Source: Talinum fruticosum (Eukaryota > Streptophyta > Magnoliopsida > Caryophyllales > Talinaceae). From it: a DNA stretch of 64,000 nt. The stretch is taken from positions 5,857,001 to 5,921,000 of the forward strand of contig JAITYX010000021.1 of NCBI GenBank assembly GCA_021018815.1, in the 5' to 3' direction. Under the pieces are notes generated by a model that was not told the DNA's origin, made no database searches, and worked only from the letters and a program-made list of their open reading frames with translations. Made by a program: the position numbers and the translations under genes. Below are positions 12,418 through 23,993 of this stretch, in pieces (the first letter of the stretch is position 1; every line of letters starts with the position of its first letter).

Positions 12418-12452
12418 CATTTACTCGTGCGAAGCATAGGATATACATTAGT
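12418..12452 (+). mobile_element. Second, weaker Helitron-like 3' terminus
   Basis: CTCGTGC-GAA-GCATAGG forms an imperfect hairpin, followed by ATTAGT. It resembles the conserved end of plant Helitrons (hairpin, then a CTAG-like end), but the final tetranucleotide is ATTAG, so the call is weak. Confidence 0.3.
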
Positions 12453-12954
12453 AATTTTTAAAAATAATATTTCTACATATAATTTTTCACAATTATAAAA
12501 TCACATGTATGATACGTCTTTGTAGATAGACTTTATCCAATTACGGTATCATTTTGTTTTCATTACTTGTACCGATGGATACTAAAACTTTATAATTCAT
12601 AATTAAATTAATATAATAAAAAATCTCATGAACTGAAATTAAAAAATATAATACATGTAAAAAAATAAATATAAATAACATGACAATGTCTATATTTTTA
12701 AATGGCTGTGATCCAAACAACCCCTTTATCTAGAACTGATATACCGATTTTTGTAAATACTGAGAATATTTTTATCTAAAAAATATTGAGGATTGATTGG
12801 AGATGTTAAAAAAATTGTTTGAGCAAATTCATGATAGAGAGTAGAAATGTTATAAATTTAATTTCTTATATTTTGAAGGTTATATTCTGATTAAGTACAA
12901 CTATTGGCCTTCAATTTGTTACATTAATGAGATCACTACTAAAATTGATTTATT

Positions 12955-13172
12955 TTAGTGTTTATTGTTAAACGCTCCCTATTTTTATGGCGAGATTTTT
13001 TTATTATTATACAAAAATTATTCAAGGATGTTATTTTTCCAACTAAATAGCATCTAATTTTAGTAAATGTTGCATTGAAAAAAGATTTAGTGAATGAATG
13101 AATGAATTTGAGCCACAAATGACCATGTTATTTTTAGTAAGTGTTTAGAGAATTTTGTATATAAATAAGGGA
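12955..13172 (+). promoter_or_regulatory. Promoter of the peptide gene at 13286
   Basis: The TATA box TATATAAATA is at 13158-13167, 119 bp before the ATG. The 158 bp ending at 13172 are identical, inverted, to bases 1-158 of the window, which indicates a recent duplication or gene conversion. Weaker similarity continues leftward to about 12955. Confidence 0.75.
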
Positions 13173-13285
13173 GTTATTGTTCTAAACTTCCATCACCTTC
13201 ATCGGTAACAATAAATAAAACAATAATAAGCACCGCCTCCATCAGCTTTGCCACACTATTCCTCGTTTTTTTTTTCTAGTTTGCA

Positions 13286-13692
13286 ATGGCTTCTAAAGTT
13301 ACCTTTTTATTCTTCTTTTTGCGTTCATCCTTGTGGTCTCTCCTGCCGTCCAAGGTACGTAATTACTACCAAATTAATATTTGTTTCTAAAATAATCATG
13401 TGGGTATCGGTTAGCTAAACCGGCCTAAATTCTATATATATGTCGGCCTTTATGCTTCCCTTAAATCCAAGAAAAACAAGATTGTATAGATGAAATATTG
13501 TGTGAATGGAATAATGTTACAGGATGTGTGGCTCCATGCTGGGATAGGTGCAAGGCCACCAAAGCGAAGAGTACCAGGCAATGCATGAGACTTTGCATGA
13601 AATGCTGCCAAGACTGCGGCAACACTCTCCCACCCGTCTGCAAGAACTGGGGTGCTATCACCTGGGAAGGATACACCTACCAATGCCCTTAA
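13286..13692 (+). CDS. GASA-like cysteine-rich secreted peptide (signal exon out of frame)
   Basis: Exons are 13286-13354 and 13523-13692. The second exon starts in phase 1 (G plus GA) and is 170 nt, the same length as in the three other members that keep a complete cysteine exon. Its domain reads C-x3-C-x3-RC-x10-C-x3-C-x2-CC-x2-C-x3-LPP-x-C-x2-W and ends YQCP. This resembles GASA/snakin peptides, which are secreted to the cell wall and linked to gibberellin response or antimicrobial action, but canonical cysteines 9 and 10 are absent. Exon 1 begins MASKVTFLFFF, but the hydrophobic continuation (AFILVVSPAVQ) lies one frame away after a T-rich tract, so ATG and domain are not in one frame as written. 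Either the copy is a young pseudogene, the T tract is misread, or the start lies elsewhere. The small middle exon of its relatives appears lost. Confidence 0.6.
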
Positions 13693-13759
13693 TTTTTTCA
13701 TCTTATTATCCAAAAATAAAAAGAATGTAATACTCATGCATTGACATGTACTTTTAACA

Positions 13760-15342
13760 AAAATATTTATACATAATTATAAATTGAGAATCAAAAAGAG
13801 CAATTACTACTGTTCATTGTAGAACTAGGAATTTCTCGTATTTAATTTCTTGAAGCTTTACATCGATATCAAAGGCGAAAAGTCTAATCTTTATGATTTA
13901 AAATTATTTGAAATGTTTTTACGAAACAAAATGATCCCTTCATTAGTTCATCATCTCTTTAAGAAAGTAGAGAAGAAAAAGAATTAATTAACAAAATTAA
14001 GTTTATCAATACAGAAGGAAGGCCACATCAAGACTGTCGTGAACATTGATGATCAGATTATTGTTTGTTACCGTCACTAAAAATCGCAGTTAATCTGAGT
14101 ATTCTTTCCATGATCTTACCCAAAAAAATCATTAAGCGAAATATACAAAATCCGACGACATTAAACACTTTTCTAGAAACAATTAGCATAAAGGATGAAT
14201 TCATCGGCTATAAGCTATGTAACATCAACAATAAACTCCATACCAACCGAGTGCACTATTTAAGTAACGTAATAAACCATCTCTCTAGAAAACACCGAGA
14301 GCTCGTTCAAAGTTATATAAAAACACGCAGAAACAGAAATAGTAATAGAAACAAACTGAAATGAGTTACAGAAAAGTTTAATGAACAAAAACAAACAGAA
14401 AAAATAAAAAAGAACAGAAAAAATATAAATAAACATAAAAATAGAATATGCCCTAAATTGATAAGTCCATCTTTTTCACTCAAATGGTGTTTTATGGTAC
14501 TATACCGAACAGTTTTGTGGCCCAATTCTCTCCTCAGCCCTCTGCATTTTTTTCTCCATTAAGTCCTAATGTGGCCTTGCTCTTCCCTCCAAGTATCAGT
14601 CCATGTGCACGTGGGTTCTTTTTTTTTTTTTATTCCATATGGACCAGTACACGTCTAAATTGTAGATCCAGAAATCTAACAGGACCTACAAGCAAATCCT
14701 GCCTGGGCTTGTACTTAGTAACAACCTTCTAATTAAAAATACTTAACGTCATCCGAATAACAATTTATATATCATATTTTTCGAGTATATATTCTCACGA
14801 GTCACAAAAATTAAAATCCGAGCAAACGGGGCCCATACTTGGAAGAGTTGCATCCCTTTCAATTGAATAGGAGAAGTTGATTTACGAAAATGAACTTGAA
14901 AAACAAAATCAAGTAAAAAAGAGCCCATGTGGTTGTGGGCCCAAACAAAGACACTACAACAAATCCTTTTTAACAACTTATTTAATCACAATGCACACCT
15001 TTCCAAACCCAAAAAATAAAAATAAAAATATACACCTTTACAAGTATCATCATCAAATAAATAAAACATATCCCTTCATCATTATTGATTTTCCAGCTAC
15101 CCCCACATTCAAAAACAACAAAAACACAAAAGAAAAGGAATAAGAATAAAGAGAGAAGAGAGGAGAGGAGGAGAGAAACCCCCATCCCCCTTTTTTTTTT
15201 TTTTTTTTTTTTTTACATAGATACATACACAAGGCCCTATACAAACATGAAAAATAAATAAAAAATTAAAAATGAGTTGGTTGGTAAAATGGTGATTATT
15301 AATTTAATTGAGGGATTAAATTAAAATAAAGTAATAAATTAA
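13760..15342. other. Intergenic DNA, no gene seen
   Basis: AT-rich. It includes a T-run (15189-15214) and simple A-rich tracts. Short open frames show no domain. The last part is probably 3' untranslated sequence of the PLATZ gene. Confidence 0.55.
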
Positions 15343-16872
15343 TCAAGACTTAAAGGGAGCACGGTGTGGAATGCCTTTTCTTCTTCTTGAATTTGGAGGT
15401 GGAGGTGGTGTGAGCGGACAAATGTCTTGTTGTAAGCCTCCATGCATTTGTAATTCTTCTCTCTCTCTCCCACTCAAAGTAGTCCCACTACTATCACTCC
15501 TCATGCTTACACTACTTGACATTGTCATTGTCTTTGTCACCCCATCTTCTCCCTTCCCTCCTTCTATGCCAAAGCTTGCATTCCCATTTCTTCTCACCCC
15601 TACAAGCTAAACCATTTTGACCAAACATTGTCAAAAACTAAAAAATCGTAATGTACTGAGCCGAACCAGTAACGGTGACGGAAACAAGAACCCACATAGA
15701 ACAGTATAAAATGTAAAGTGGGTATTTCTCAAAAGAAATTATTATTACAAGTTAAGAAACAGGGAATTGATTTGACAGATAAGTTGGAAGAAAACCAAAA
15801 TGCATATACTAATGAATGCAAGCAAACATAGGTACTAAAGGGAGAGGGATTCCCAACTTTATAGAGAAACCAAACTTTACGTTATGAATAATACTTTCTT
15901 ATTTGGTTAGGTTGCATGATGGGGATGGCTAGCTATTGTTGTGACAATGCATGTGGGGATTGTTAAATGTTCATCAATGGTGGACTTCTTTTGCATAATA
16001 ATACTTAACTATCATCTCAACAATAATACCCACATCTATATATATATATACTTAATCTCTCTCTACTCTCTTCCCTCTTTTCTTTTTTTTTTTTTGCTTG
16101 TTTCTTTTTCATGAATTGCATCATGTGGGTCATTGGATAGATCCATGTGGGCTTGAGATAATGACCATAAGATTATGAGTTGTCAACATATTTTGATTCT
16201 AATTATTAAAATCCTAATGAAAATGTCAAGTTATATAAATAAGACTGTATATATTTGATATACCGGGATGATAATAGGAGTATATACAATACAACAATGC
16301 GAATCAAATTACGGAAGAAGGAATTGAATGAATGAATGCAATGTGTTACCTTGCAACCCAAAGAACAAAACCGGAATGGGTCCAAAAGGCTCCTCCCACA
16401 AATCTCACACAAATGTGCGACTCCTTTCCCAGCCTTAGGCTGTGGCCTCTCATTCAAAAACAACACTCGAGCACTGTTTATCACATATGTCTGAACTCCA
16501 CTTATGTCCAACACCTTCTGTATTTCTGATACCCTCACCACATCATGGTATGATGATCTTCTTATCTACCCAAATTATAAAAAATAAAAAAAAACCCATT
16601 AAAACCCAAGTATTATATTGCATTGTGATCATAAAATATAGCACAAATCAATTTAAATATGGTGAAAAAAATGAAATTAAAAAAGAAAATATACCCACCT
16701 GAATTACTTGGTGATCTTTGTGTCTGGATGATCTGCAATAATAACAGAATGCATTTGAATGGCAATCTAAGCAGAACATATTGCATTCGCTCCGGGCGGC
16801 GTCGCCGTGGACTCTGCAAATGTGGAAGAATGATGTGCCCAGCAATGGCTCCAGCCATGGAGGGACCGCCAT
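15343..16872 (-). CDS. PLATZ zinc-binding transcription factor
   Basis: Three exons, 16872-16699, 16565-16350 and 15606-15343, join in phase 0 to give 217 residues, the usual PLATZ size. PLATZ proteins bind A/T-rich DNA in a zinc-dependent way and mostly repress transcription in the nucleus. The N-terminal part holds the first zinc cluster ([21 protein letters not shown], residues about 16-54), then [16 protein letters not shown] and [11 protein letters not shown], then the second cluster CEIC...FRFCSLGCK (about residues 103-130). The C-terminal tail is Ser-rich and ends with a proline run and a basic stretch. I chose the ATG at 16872 because [11 protein letters not shown] is the family's typical start. 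A good acceptor (TTGCAG then GAAGC) just upstream at about 16898 suggests a 5'-UTR intron or a short extra N-terminal exon. It is flanked by peptide-cluster genes. Confidence 0.93.
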
Positions 16873-17059
16873 TGATGAAGACGAGGATGAAGCTTCCTGC
16901 AAGTTCAGGAATCAGGAGAGAGATTGAGAACTGAAGAAACTCCTATGGTTAGGTATCGAGGCTGTTATATATACACGAGAAAGAAATCAAATTAAAGAAA
17001 AATGGGGTTCATTTCCATATGTGAATGATTGACATTACCATTATGAGAGGGAGCTTGGG

Positions 17060-17182
17060 AAGAGAGAGAGAGAGAGAGAGAATGTGATTATTTGCCCAAA
17101 AAGGTGTTTGGATTCTGCCTAATGATGGAGAATTTTACAGAGGGAAAGGGGAAAGGGGAAAGGGGAAAGGGGAAAGGGGAAA
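17060..17182. repeat. GA and GGGGAAA simple repeats upstream of PLATZ
   Basis: A short (GA)n run at 17060-17081 and about six GGGGAAA units at 17142-17182. They lie 190-310 bp upstream of the PLATZ start, so they may fall in its promoter or 5' UTR. Confidence 0.85.
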
Positions 17183-17189
17183 GAGAAAG

Positions 17190-19960
17190 AGTAAGGGAGA
17201 GGAGAGAGAGAAAGAGACTTAAACAAACTGCAACTTAGAATTCAACAACAAAGCAACTCCTCATAGTAGGGGACAAGAATTTTGCAGATTAAACAAAAAT
17301 AACCTTTCTTATCAACTGCGTATTATTTAAATCTAAGCTTACCTAATCAACAGCTGAGATCAACTGGGGTTGATCAACTCCATTATCAACCGTCAGATTA
17401 GGACAGAGAAACACAGCTCCTGTGTTTACCAATTACGCTACTTTTTCGATTCCTTTTTTGTTTTTGTTTTTTTGGCCTCTTTTTGCACAGTGCAAGTATA
17501 GGAGGAGTAGAGGGGAGTGGTTAAGCCAACGTTTGGGGGTTTTTTAAGAACCCCCCTCCTCAAAAAAAAAAATTTTATATTTAATGCTATTTATTTTCAG
17601 TTGAATATATTTCCTTCTATCTAAATTCTAAGCTTTCACTTTTGTCCAATTTACACCTGTTTTTCCTGAAAAAAATTAAAATAATTAACGAAGATAATAT
17701 GTACATAAGAAAAATCAACAATCCCATGATGTATTTTTGGAAAATGAAATTTTCTAATATATTAAAAAAGAGGGGTGAAAAATGACTCGGAGATTGCCCA
17801 TCATGATGACGAGAAAATGGACGAAATTGCGGCTACGAGCCGCCGTAGCCACCGCCCCTTCAGCCGTGGCCACCACCAATCTCAAAACTGGTCCATATCC
17901 CTCGACTTCCGCCAATCGCCGGAATTCGTCAGCAACCGCCGCGGAAGCCACCCAAGAACCACCAACCCTGAAACCCACGGTTTCCGAAATCAGCTGCCTC
18001 TCTCTTTGTTTCGCGTGCTCTCCGTTTTGTGCGTGTTAGGCAGAGGGAGAGAAAACACTCCTTTAATTGGACGTCGTAGTCAAACTTTGACCGGACATTC
18101 CCAAATCAGCTGTTTTTTACAAATTGGGTGTAAATCTCAGGTCTTAATTATTTATTAAGCACTATTTTTTGGTTAATTTAAAGTTTTCAATGTTGTTAAA
18201 GATAAACTAGTCAAATCAAGTCAGTAATTAAAATTTGGACATATCAGGAAGAAAAAAAGGTGTAAGTTGATGATGATTGTCTATTTTATTGAAATGCAAT
18301 CATACAATTACATGCTAATAGTTATAGTTCTATGTTCCATGATAAGATTTTGTGATTTTAAGTGTCAACTGCTATAAACACGTCATATTTGAGGTAAAAG
18401 TTTATAATTGATCCAATACGTGTAGTTGAATATAGAATTCTATATTTGTTTTTATGTTAATATATTCTTGACAACAAAAGTTCCTTCGAAAGACTGTTTT
18501 CCTAAATTTACCCTTGTTCCGTCAATAAACTTCAACATAAGTCTGTTCAATGTGTCTTTTTGGGGCATGCTCATCAATATAAGGACTATCGTTATTTTGA
18601 TACCACTACTACAAAACTTTATATAAGTCGGCATGTTCACTTTGATGAAAATAGTTTTATATCAAGATAAATATTACGGATCCTATATTTAGATAACCAA
18701 TTAAAAATTAGTTTTTTTTTTTTAAGAAGTTAACTTCATTACTATTAACAGAAACCCCACAAAAGGAAAACAAAACGAAGCATTCAAGGGATTTTACTGG
18801 AGGCACAAGCTACCCTCTCTCTAGGAATTAACAATTAGTTTTACCTTATTCATCTTTCTTATTTTAAATAAAATAAATTTAGTGAACTTGTCTTAAATTA
18901 CTAACATTTTAAAAATTGACTTGGATGGCAAGGGAAATTTTTGCACTTTTTGTCAAATATATTGATTTAGCCAAAAATATGCAGATAATTATTGTAAATA
19001 ATTTATTTAAATAAATTTTGATTCATTTTTATGCTTGAGAAGTGTTTTTATGTGAAATATGATAGGAGTACAACCTTAACTTCTCAATTTTGTATATATC
19101 TTGAAATGGGTTAGAACTTACAAGTTAGAAGTCAAAAAGATTGGGCCAAGACTCCAAGCCCAAATAAATATAAAACCCAAGCACACAATTTTCAGCCTGA
19201 TTACATCCTCTCAGTCACCTTTCTTTTACGGGCCAGCCCAAGTGAAAGCAAATCATTATTATGCTGGACCAACCATAAATCCCCAAGTCCCAGCCCATAG
19301 ATTACTTCTTCTAATAATAGTAACTTTTTTCTTGTAAGAAACCATAAAAGATAATATAATACAATTACTATAATAGTAGGGAATAATCGAATCGGAAATA
19401 TGTTGTAACCGGGCTTAGTTATACCCACTAGGCCATCGCCTATGGGTTAATAATCATAATTATTCAATTGAATATGGTGCTAATTATTTGACTGAATATT
19501 GTATGTCGTAAATGAGATTTAGGCATAATGGTTAACATTAAGTAGTGACTGGCGGATGCACCCTATGTATATCGGTATCCCGTGCATTCACAGAAGCCGA
19601 AAATATTTAAAATTTTGAAAGGGCATGCATAAAAATTTGGTACTTATTTTCCCCTTCATAATGTAACGACTTTTATACTTGGTAATTCTCTTTTCAGCTC
19701 CTTGAATCACATTACATTGCATCACATAATCAATACATAAAGATGAGTGACAAACAAAGATGTTGTCTTATATTGGCTCTAATTCATATTCATATGTTAT
19801 GAACATATTTTTAGCTGACTGAATTAATTTTAAATTTATTATGAACATATTTTAAATTTATCATATACTTAAAAAATAGGCTGGACCCACCCAAAGAGAA
19901 GAAAATATGTATTCCTTTAATTAATTATATTATTGAAAAAGGACAACAAGGAGTTGTTGA
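17190..19960. other. Intergenic DNA between PLATZ and the next peptide gene
   Basis: A GC-richer patch at about 17776-18060 keeps frames open on both strands (Ala/Arg-rich) but matches no domain I know. A 5'-truncated LINE tail is listed separately. The remainder is AT-rich without coding signal. Confidence 0.5.
18711..18833 (-). mobile_element. Short 5'-truncated LINE 3' end
   Basis: A T-run at the left border (poly(A) on minus) is followed by about 110 bp resembling the 3' end of plant LINEs. AATTAGTTTT occurs at both edges, consistent with a short target duplication. It is too short to classify further. Confidence 0.45.
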
Positions 19961-20029
19961 ATGAATGAAGTGGAGAGTACAAACAAAGTGGAAAATAGAT
20001 TGAATAAAATTAAAATAAAAATAAAAATT

Positions 20030-20786
20030 TTAAGGACATTGGTAAGTGTATCCTTCAATAGTGACGGTGGTCCAATTCTTGCACGTTGGAGGAATGACGT
20101 AGCCGCACCTCATACAACACCTTGTGCACAATACCATGCACGGCCTTATATTCTTCGCCTTTATGTCGTGGCATCTGTCCCAGCATGGACCCACGCACAC
20201 TGTATCACACCCAAAAATATAATTAATAAATTAATAATTAACATATTACTAAAACATAATGTAATTAAATTAAATTAAAAAAGTACATTTTGAAGAGGGA
20301 GGTGGTGCTGGTGGACCAGTTGGCGGAGGAGGGGAGGGGAGGAGTGGGAGCCTTAGCTGGAGAAGTGGAAACCTTAGCTTCATGAAAACTCTGCATATAT
20401 TCATTAAGCAATTAAGTAATCATAATAATAATAATAAATCCATCAAATATATTATTATTCAAATTATTTTACGGAGTAATTGATTATACCTTTTCCTCCT
20501 CAGCAAGCGTGGTCTTCATACAAACAAGACACCCCAAAAATAAAAAAAAAAGGTTAGTATAACAGCAGGAGGAAAGGAAAGACTTTAAAAAAAAGGAACA
20601 TATACATTATTGGACAAATCCGGGCTCATATACTAGATCTGGATTTATAGACCTGATCGAGAATGCATGAAAGATAGACTCGGGATTACATTATAATTTA
20701 GGTACGAGTAAAGAGATGTAGTTTGGTACCTTGGTAGTGAGAAGGAGGAGAGCAAAGGAGAAAAGAAGACAAGGTTTGAGAGCCAT
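20030..20786 (-). CDS. GASA-like peptide with proline-rich linker (frame conflict)
   Basis: Four exons by splice signals: 20786-20730 (signal peptide, MALKPCLLFSFALLLLTTK), 20513-20490 (eight residues), 20390-20287 (linker) and 20199-20030 (cysteine domain, 170 nt). The domain keeps the cluster pattern, with CVGPCWDRC, KAK, CC, then IPP-x-C-x2-W and terminal QCP. The linker resembles the Pro-rich spacer of GASA14-type proteins, but the proline-rich reading (PPPPTGPPAPPPSSK) and the upstream reading (EAKVSTSPAKAPTPP) are in different frames. The four exons sum to 355 nt, one more than a multiple of three, so one extra base in the C-rich run near 20320-20335 explains it. A TATA-like box lies near 20856-20865. 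It may be a pseudogene or hold an assembly error. Confidence 0.65.
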
Positions 20787-20799
20787 AACTTTTGGCAAA

Positions 20800-22000
20800 G
20801 GGAAAGTGTGCTCTGTACTTGATGGCCAGGCTAAGTTTTCTCAGACTCTGGATTCGTTATTTATATGCAGCTAAGTTCAGTTCAGCTGGTAGGAACGCGG
20901 CTCCACCGACAATTATATGCACTACAGTAACAGAGGGAGAGAGAGGTGGGAGGAACCTTCGCAATTTGCTGCAATTGGCTTTTTTCTAATTGGTCCACGG
21001 CAAAAAGGCCAGGCAGTGATTAATGTCGGCCAGGTAATTAAGCATTTTATACAGTAATTAGCACGAACAATTAGCAGTATCAGACAAAATCCAACAACTG
21101 GCTCTCAGATTATGAACCAGATCTACTCATCCAATCTGTTTCACTCCACTCTGCTGCTCCATTTATTGACTTGCATGTGGAACATAATTCATATTCAGCT
21201 ATTTCTACTTTCCATGACCTGCAAATTTTTAATGTAAATAATTCATATTGTTTGTAAATTTAATGTTTGTAAAAGTGCGTGTTGTCTCATTATAGGTTAA
21301 GGAGATCTGAATCGATAAAAAGAGATTGTTGGATTAAAGTAAACCGTACTTTGTGTAATTGGGATGATTATATAAATTTGAACGTCTGCATACTATATTT
21401 TAAGGATATTTATTATCTTTAAACCGTGTCACTCACTTTTATGTATAACTTTAAGACAAAACATAATATATAATCATCTAAGAAATGAGTGGTATGATTT
21501 AAAAATAATAAATATCAAAGTATAGTGTACAAATGTTTAGATGTTATAAATTGTCTCAAAATACAGTTTATTTAAATCAAATAATTCTAAATAAATTTAT
21601 GAGTTAATCGATGCCAATTAATTTTATAAGTTAAAATTTCATGAACCTTTATATTAAATTATTCGATTTTGATAAAAGGATGAGAAAAGAAGTTGAGTTT
21701 CATTTGATGTATATTTATGAGCCTTGATAACCTATGAAAAACAAAAGATGTCATATTATGGTGCATCTTTTTCTCAAGAATTGTCAATAATTGACGCATA
21801 TGTTTTGTCCCTCAACCAATGCTTTTAATTAGCTTTTAATATGAAATGACCATTGATGCTCACTATTCTAACAATTTCTTCCCACACCTTGCGTTCCTAT
21901 GAATTTGTGTTTGAATATATATACATATTTAAGGACAACAATTAACAAAATCGTAAAATTTTGCACCATAAATTGTCAATATAATTTAATTAAATTGTAA
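20800..22000. other. Intergenic DNA; no cysteine exon for the adjacent relic
   Basis: I scanned both strands for the 170-nt cysteine exon expected downstream of the relic at 22005-22205 and found none. The rest is AT-rich with no gene. Confidence 0.55.
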
Positions 22001-22004
22001 TTAC

Positions 22005-22205
22005 GTTTTTCTTGAGCAAGCACAGCCTGCATGCAAATAAGAAATAAAGAAACAAAAGGAGATTAATTAACAAGAAATCTGACCTTTCAACATAAACAAA
22101 TTGTGCCCAAAAAAAAAGTAGCGATTCTCATTTTTCCATACCTCGGAAGTGAATAGAAGGAACATCAAAGCAGAAAAGGAAAAAGAAGGTAGTTTTCTCC
22201 GCCAT
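22005..22205 (-). pseudogene. Relic of a GASA-like gene (exons 1 and 2 only)
   Basis: Exon 1 (22205-22142) begins MAEKTTFFF and, after a one-base shift, continues SALMFLLFTSE up to a GTATGG donor. It closely resembles exon 1 of the gene at 32228. Exon 2 (22026-22005) reads AVLAQEK up to a GTAATT donor, as in the intact members. Exon 1 is 64 nt where the intact members have 63, so the frame is broken, and the cysteine exon is missing. The upstream DNA at 22370-22430 still resembles the promoter regions near 24760 and 32400. Confidence 0.8.
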
Positions 22206-22449
22206 TTTTAGGGGAAAAAAATCTGAAAAACAAACAATTAAATGTAGAAGAAAAGGTTTATTTATTTAAGAAATGCTTTTAAATTTACAAATAACTTTTT
22301 ATTCCATAAAAAAGTGTTTAAATGAACAAGTTGAAATATGCCTCCATCAATGATGAAACACAAGAATGAAAGAAGAATTGTAATTTATGGTTTAAATTTG
22401 ATTGATTTTTTCTTGCTCCTTTGAACCATAAATGTGGTATGTGGGAGAT

Positions 22450-23990
22450 GATGATGATGATGATCTAAATTTGTCATTTGAAGCTCTCTCAAGAAAAAAA
22501 AGAAAAAGAAAAAGGTTTTTCACTAATGGTTTAGATTTTCAACATTAGAAAATTAAATGATAGTATGATGCATGGATTGTCCATGAAGAAATACCTTTTT
22601 TAGAAAAATATTGCATATTAGAACACGAAATATTTTATGTTTAATTGAAGAACATGTGAAATATTATAAACATTAATGAAAATATACAAAAGCATATAAT
22701 ATCTATAAAAATTATATTTGTAAAAATTTGTAAGGATAAAATAGTCCAACATAGTTTAACTAAAAAGTTAAAATATAGTTAAACATTCTTGAAAGATTTT
22801 ATACAATAATATGTCTGCTCTTACATGTATGTTCTTTGGGTTTAACTTAAGGTTTGATCTTGCACACAATGACCCGATATGAGGATTGACGAGATTTGAA
22901 ACTTACCCCTCTTCTTCAAACAAACTTGATCTTACACCGTGTTGAATAAATATAACTACTAAATTAATAATTGAAGATTTAGGAACGATTTATAAAAACT
23001 TAAATTGATAATTCTATAAGTTATATAATTAATTGTAATTTCTTTTATAATGAAGTCCACTATCATCATTTTTTTTTTTTAATGTTAGAGGGTAGGAAAC
23101 ATGATAGCACTTCCTTTTGTAGTTTTAAATTTTAAGTTACACCATTTGTATGTAAATATGTTGATAGATATGCTTGACAATGAATAATTAATTACAGAAT
23201 AGATATTAATGTTGGTTTTATCATTTGAAAACAAAATGCATTGATGCAAATAATTCTTGTTCTGCTTTATAAATATTTTACGATATTCAAAAAAGTACAT
23301 ATAAATTCAAACAAACGTGAATATAAGATTCTTGTTGGTTTATGTTATTTGAAGAAAAAATGAAATAGTTCATTGGGCCCTAAATTTGCTTGGACCTAAT
23401 CAGAAGGGGAGCTGAACAACTTGGCGAGCACAATATCAATGCAAGGAGCCTCCCAGCCCATCTTTCTCATTTTCTTCTCTTACTCACTTAGCTACCATCC
23501 ATTAAATAGACCTGACAAATAAGTTATTTGAAATGAAATTATAGTCCACGATATGTCATTTTTTGTGTAGCTCGATTTTGGACAGAATGATTCTTAGTCT
23601 AATAAATTTATCGCGACAACAAAAAATTTTACCGAATTTAGACTTGTACGAATTGTCCGACTCGAATAAAATCGAATATGGGATAAAAAATTTTGTTTGA
23701 TGACCGAATTGTCCAACCTAATTTTAACCTCGAACGCGATTCTTTGTCAGTGCTATTTATGATATAAATTAACAAGAACCAACCAAAATGGGAAAAAGGA
23801 AACTTTTATTAATATATCCTGAAGAATAAATGTACATAAAACTTAATTGAAGTCCATTCTTGCCATGGAAGAAGAGGGCAAACTAATGAAATCTAATGAA
23901 TTTGTGAAAATACCTAATTAAGCATTTCTTATAGTTGCTTTCTTCAACTCAGAATAATGGCATATTAATTGCTGATTGGATTTGAAGCTT
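22450..23990. other. AT-rich intergenic DNA, no gene seen
   Basis: No coding signal or structured repeat. The stretch around 23380-23510 is less AT-rich but shows nothing recognisable. Confidence 0.55.
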
Positions 23991-23993
23991 AAT

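Larger units (their letters stand above)
9561..12954. other. Long AT-rich intergenic stretch
   Basis: This 3.4 kb lies between the divergent peptide-gene copies. I see no coding frame worth reporting. It holds AT microsatellites (about 9700-9740), a TCA repeat, an ATT repeat and two Helitron-like ends listed separately. Confidence 0.6.

Noticed and set aside
17754..18158. GC-rich open frames on both strands
   Set aside because: Composition is Ala/Arg/Thr rich with no domain, splice context or homologous reading that I can recognise; kept only as a note on intergenic content.
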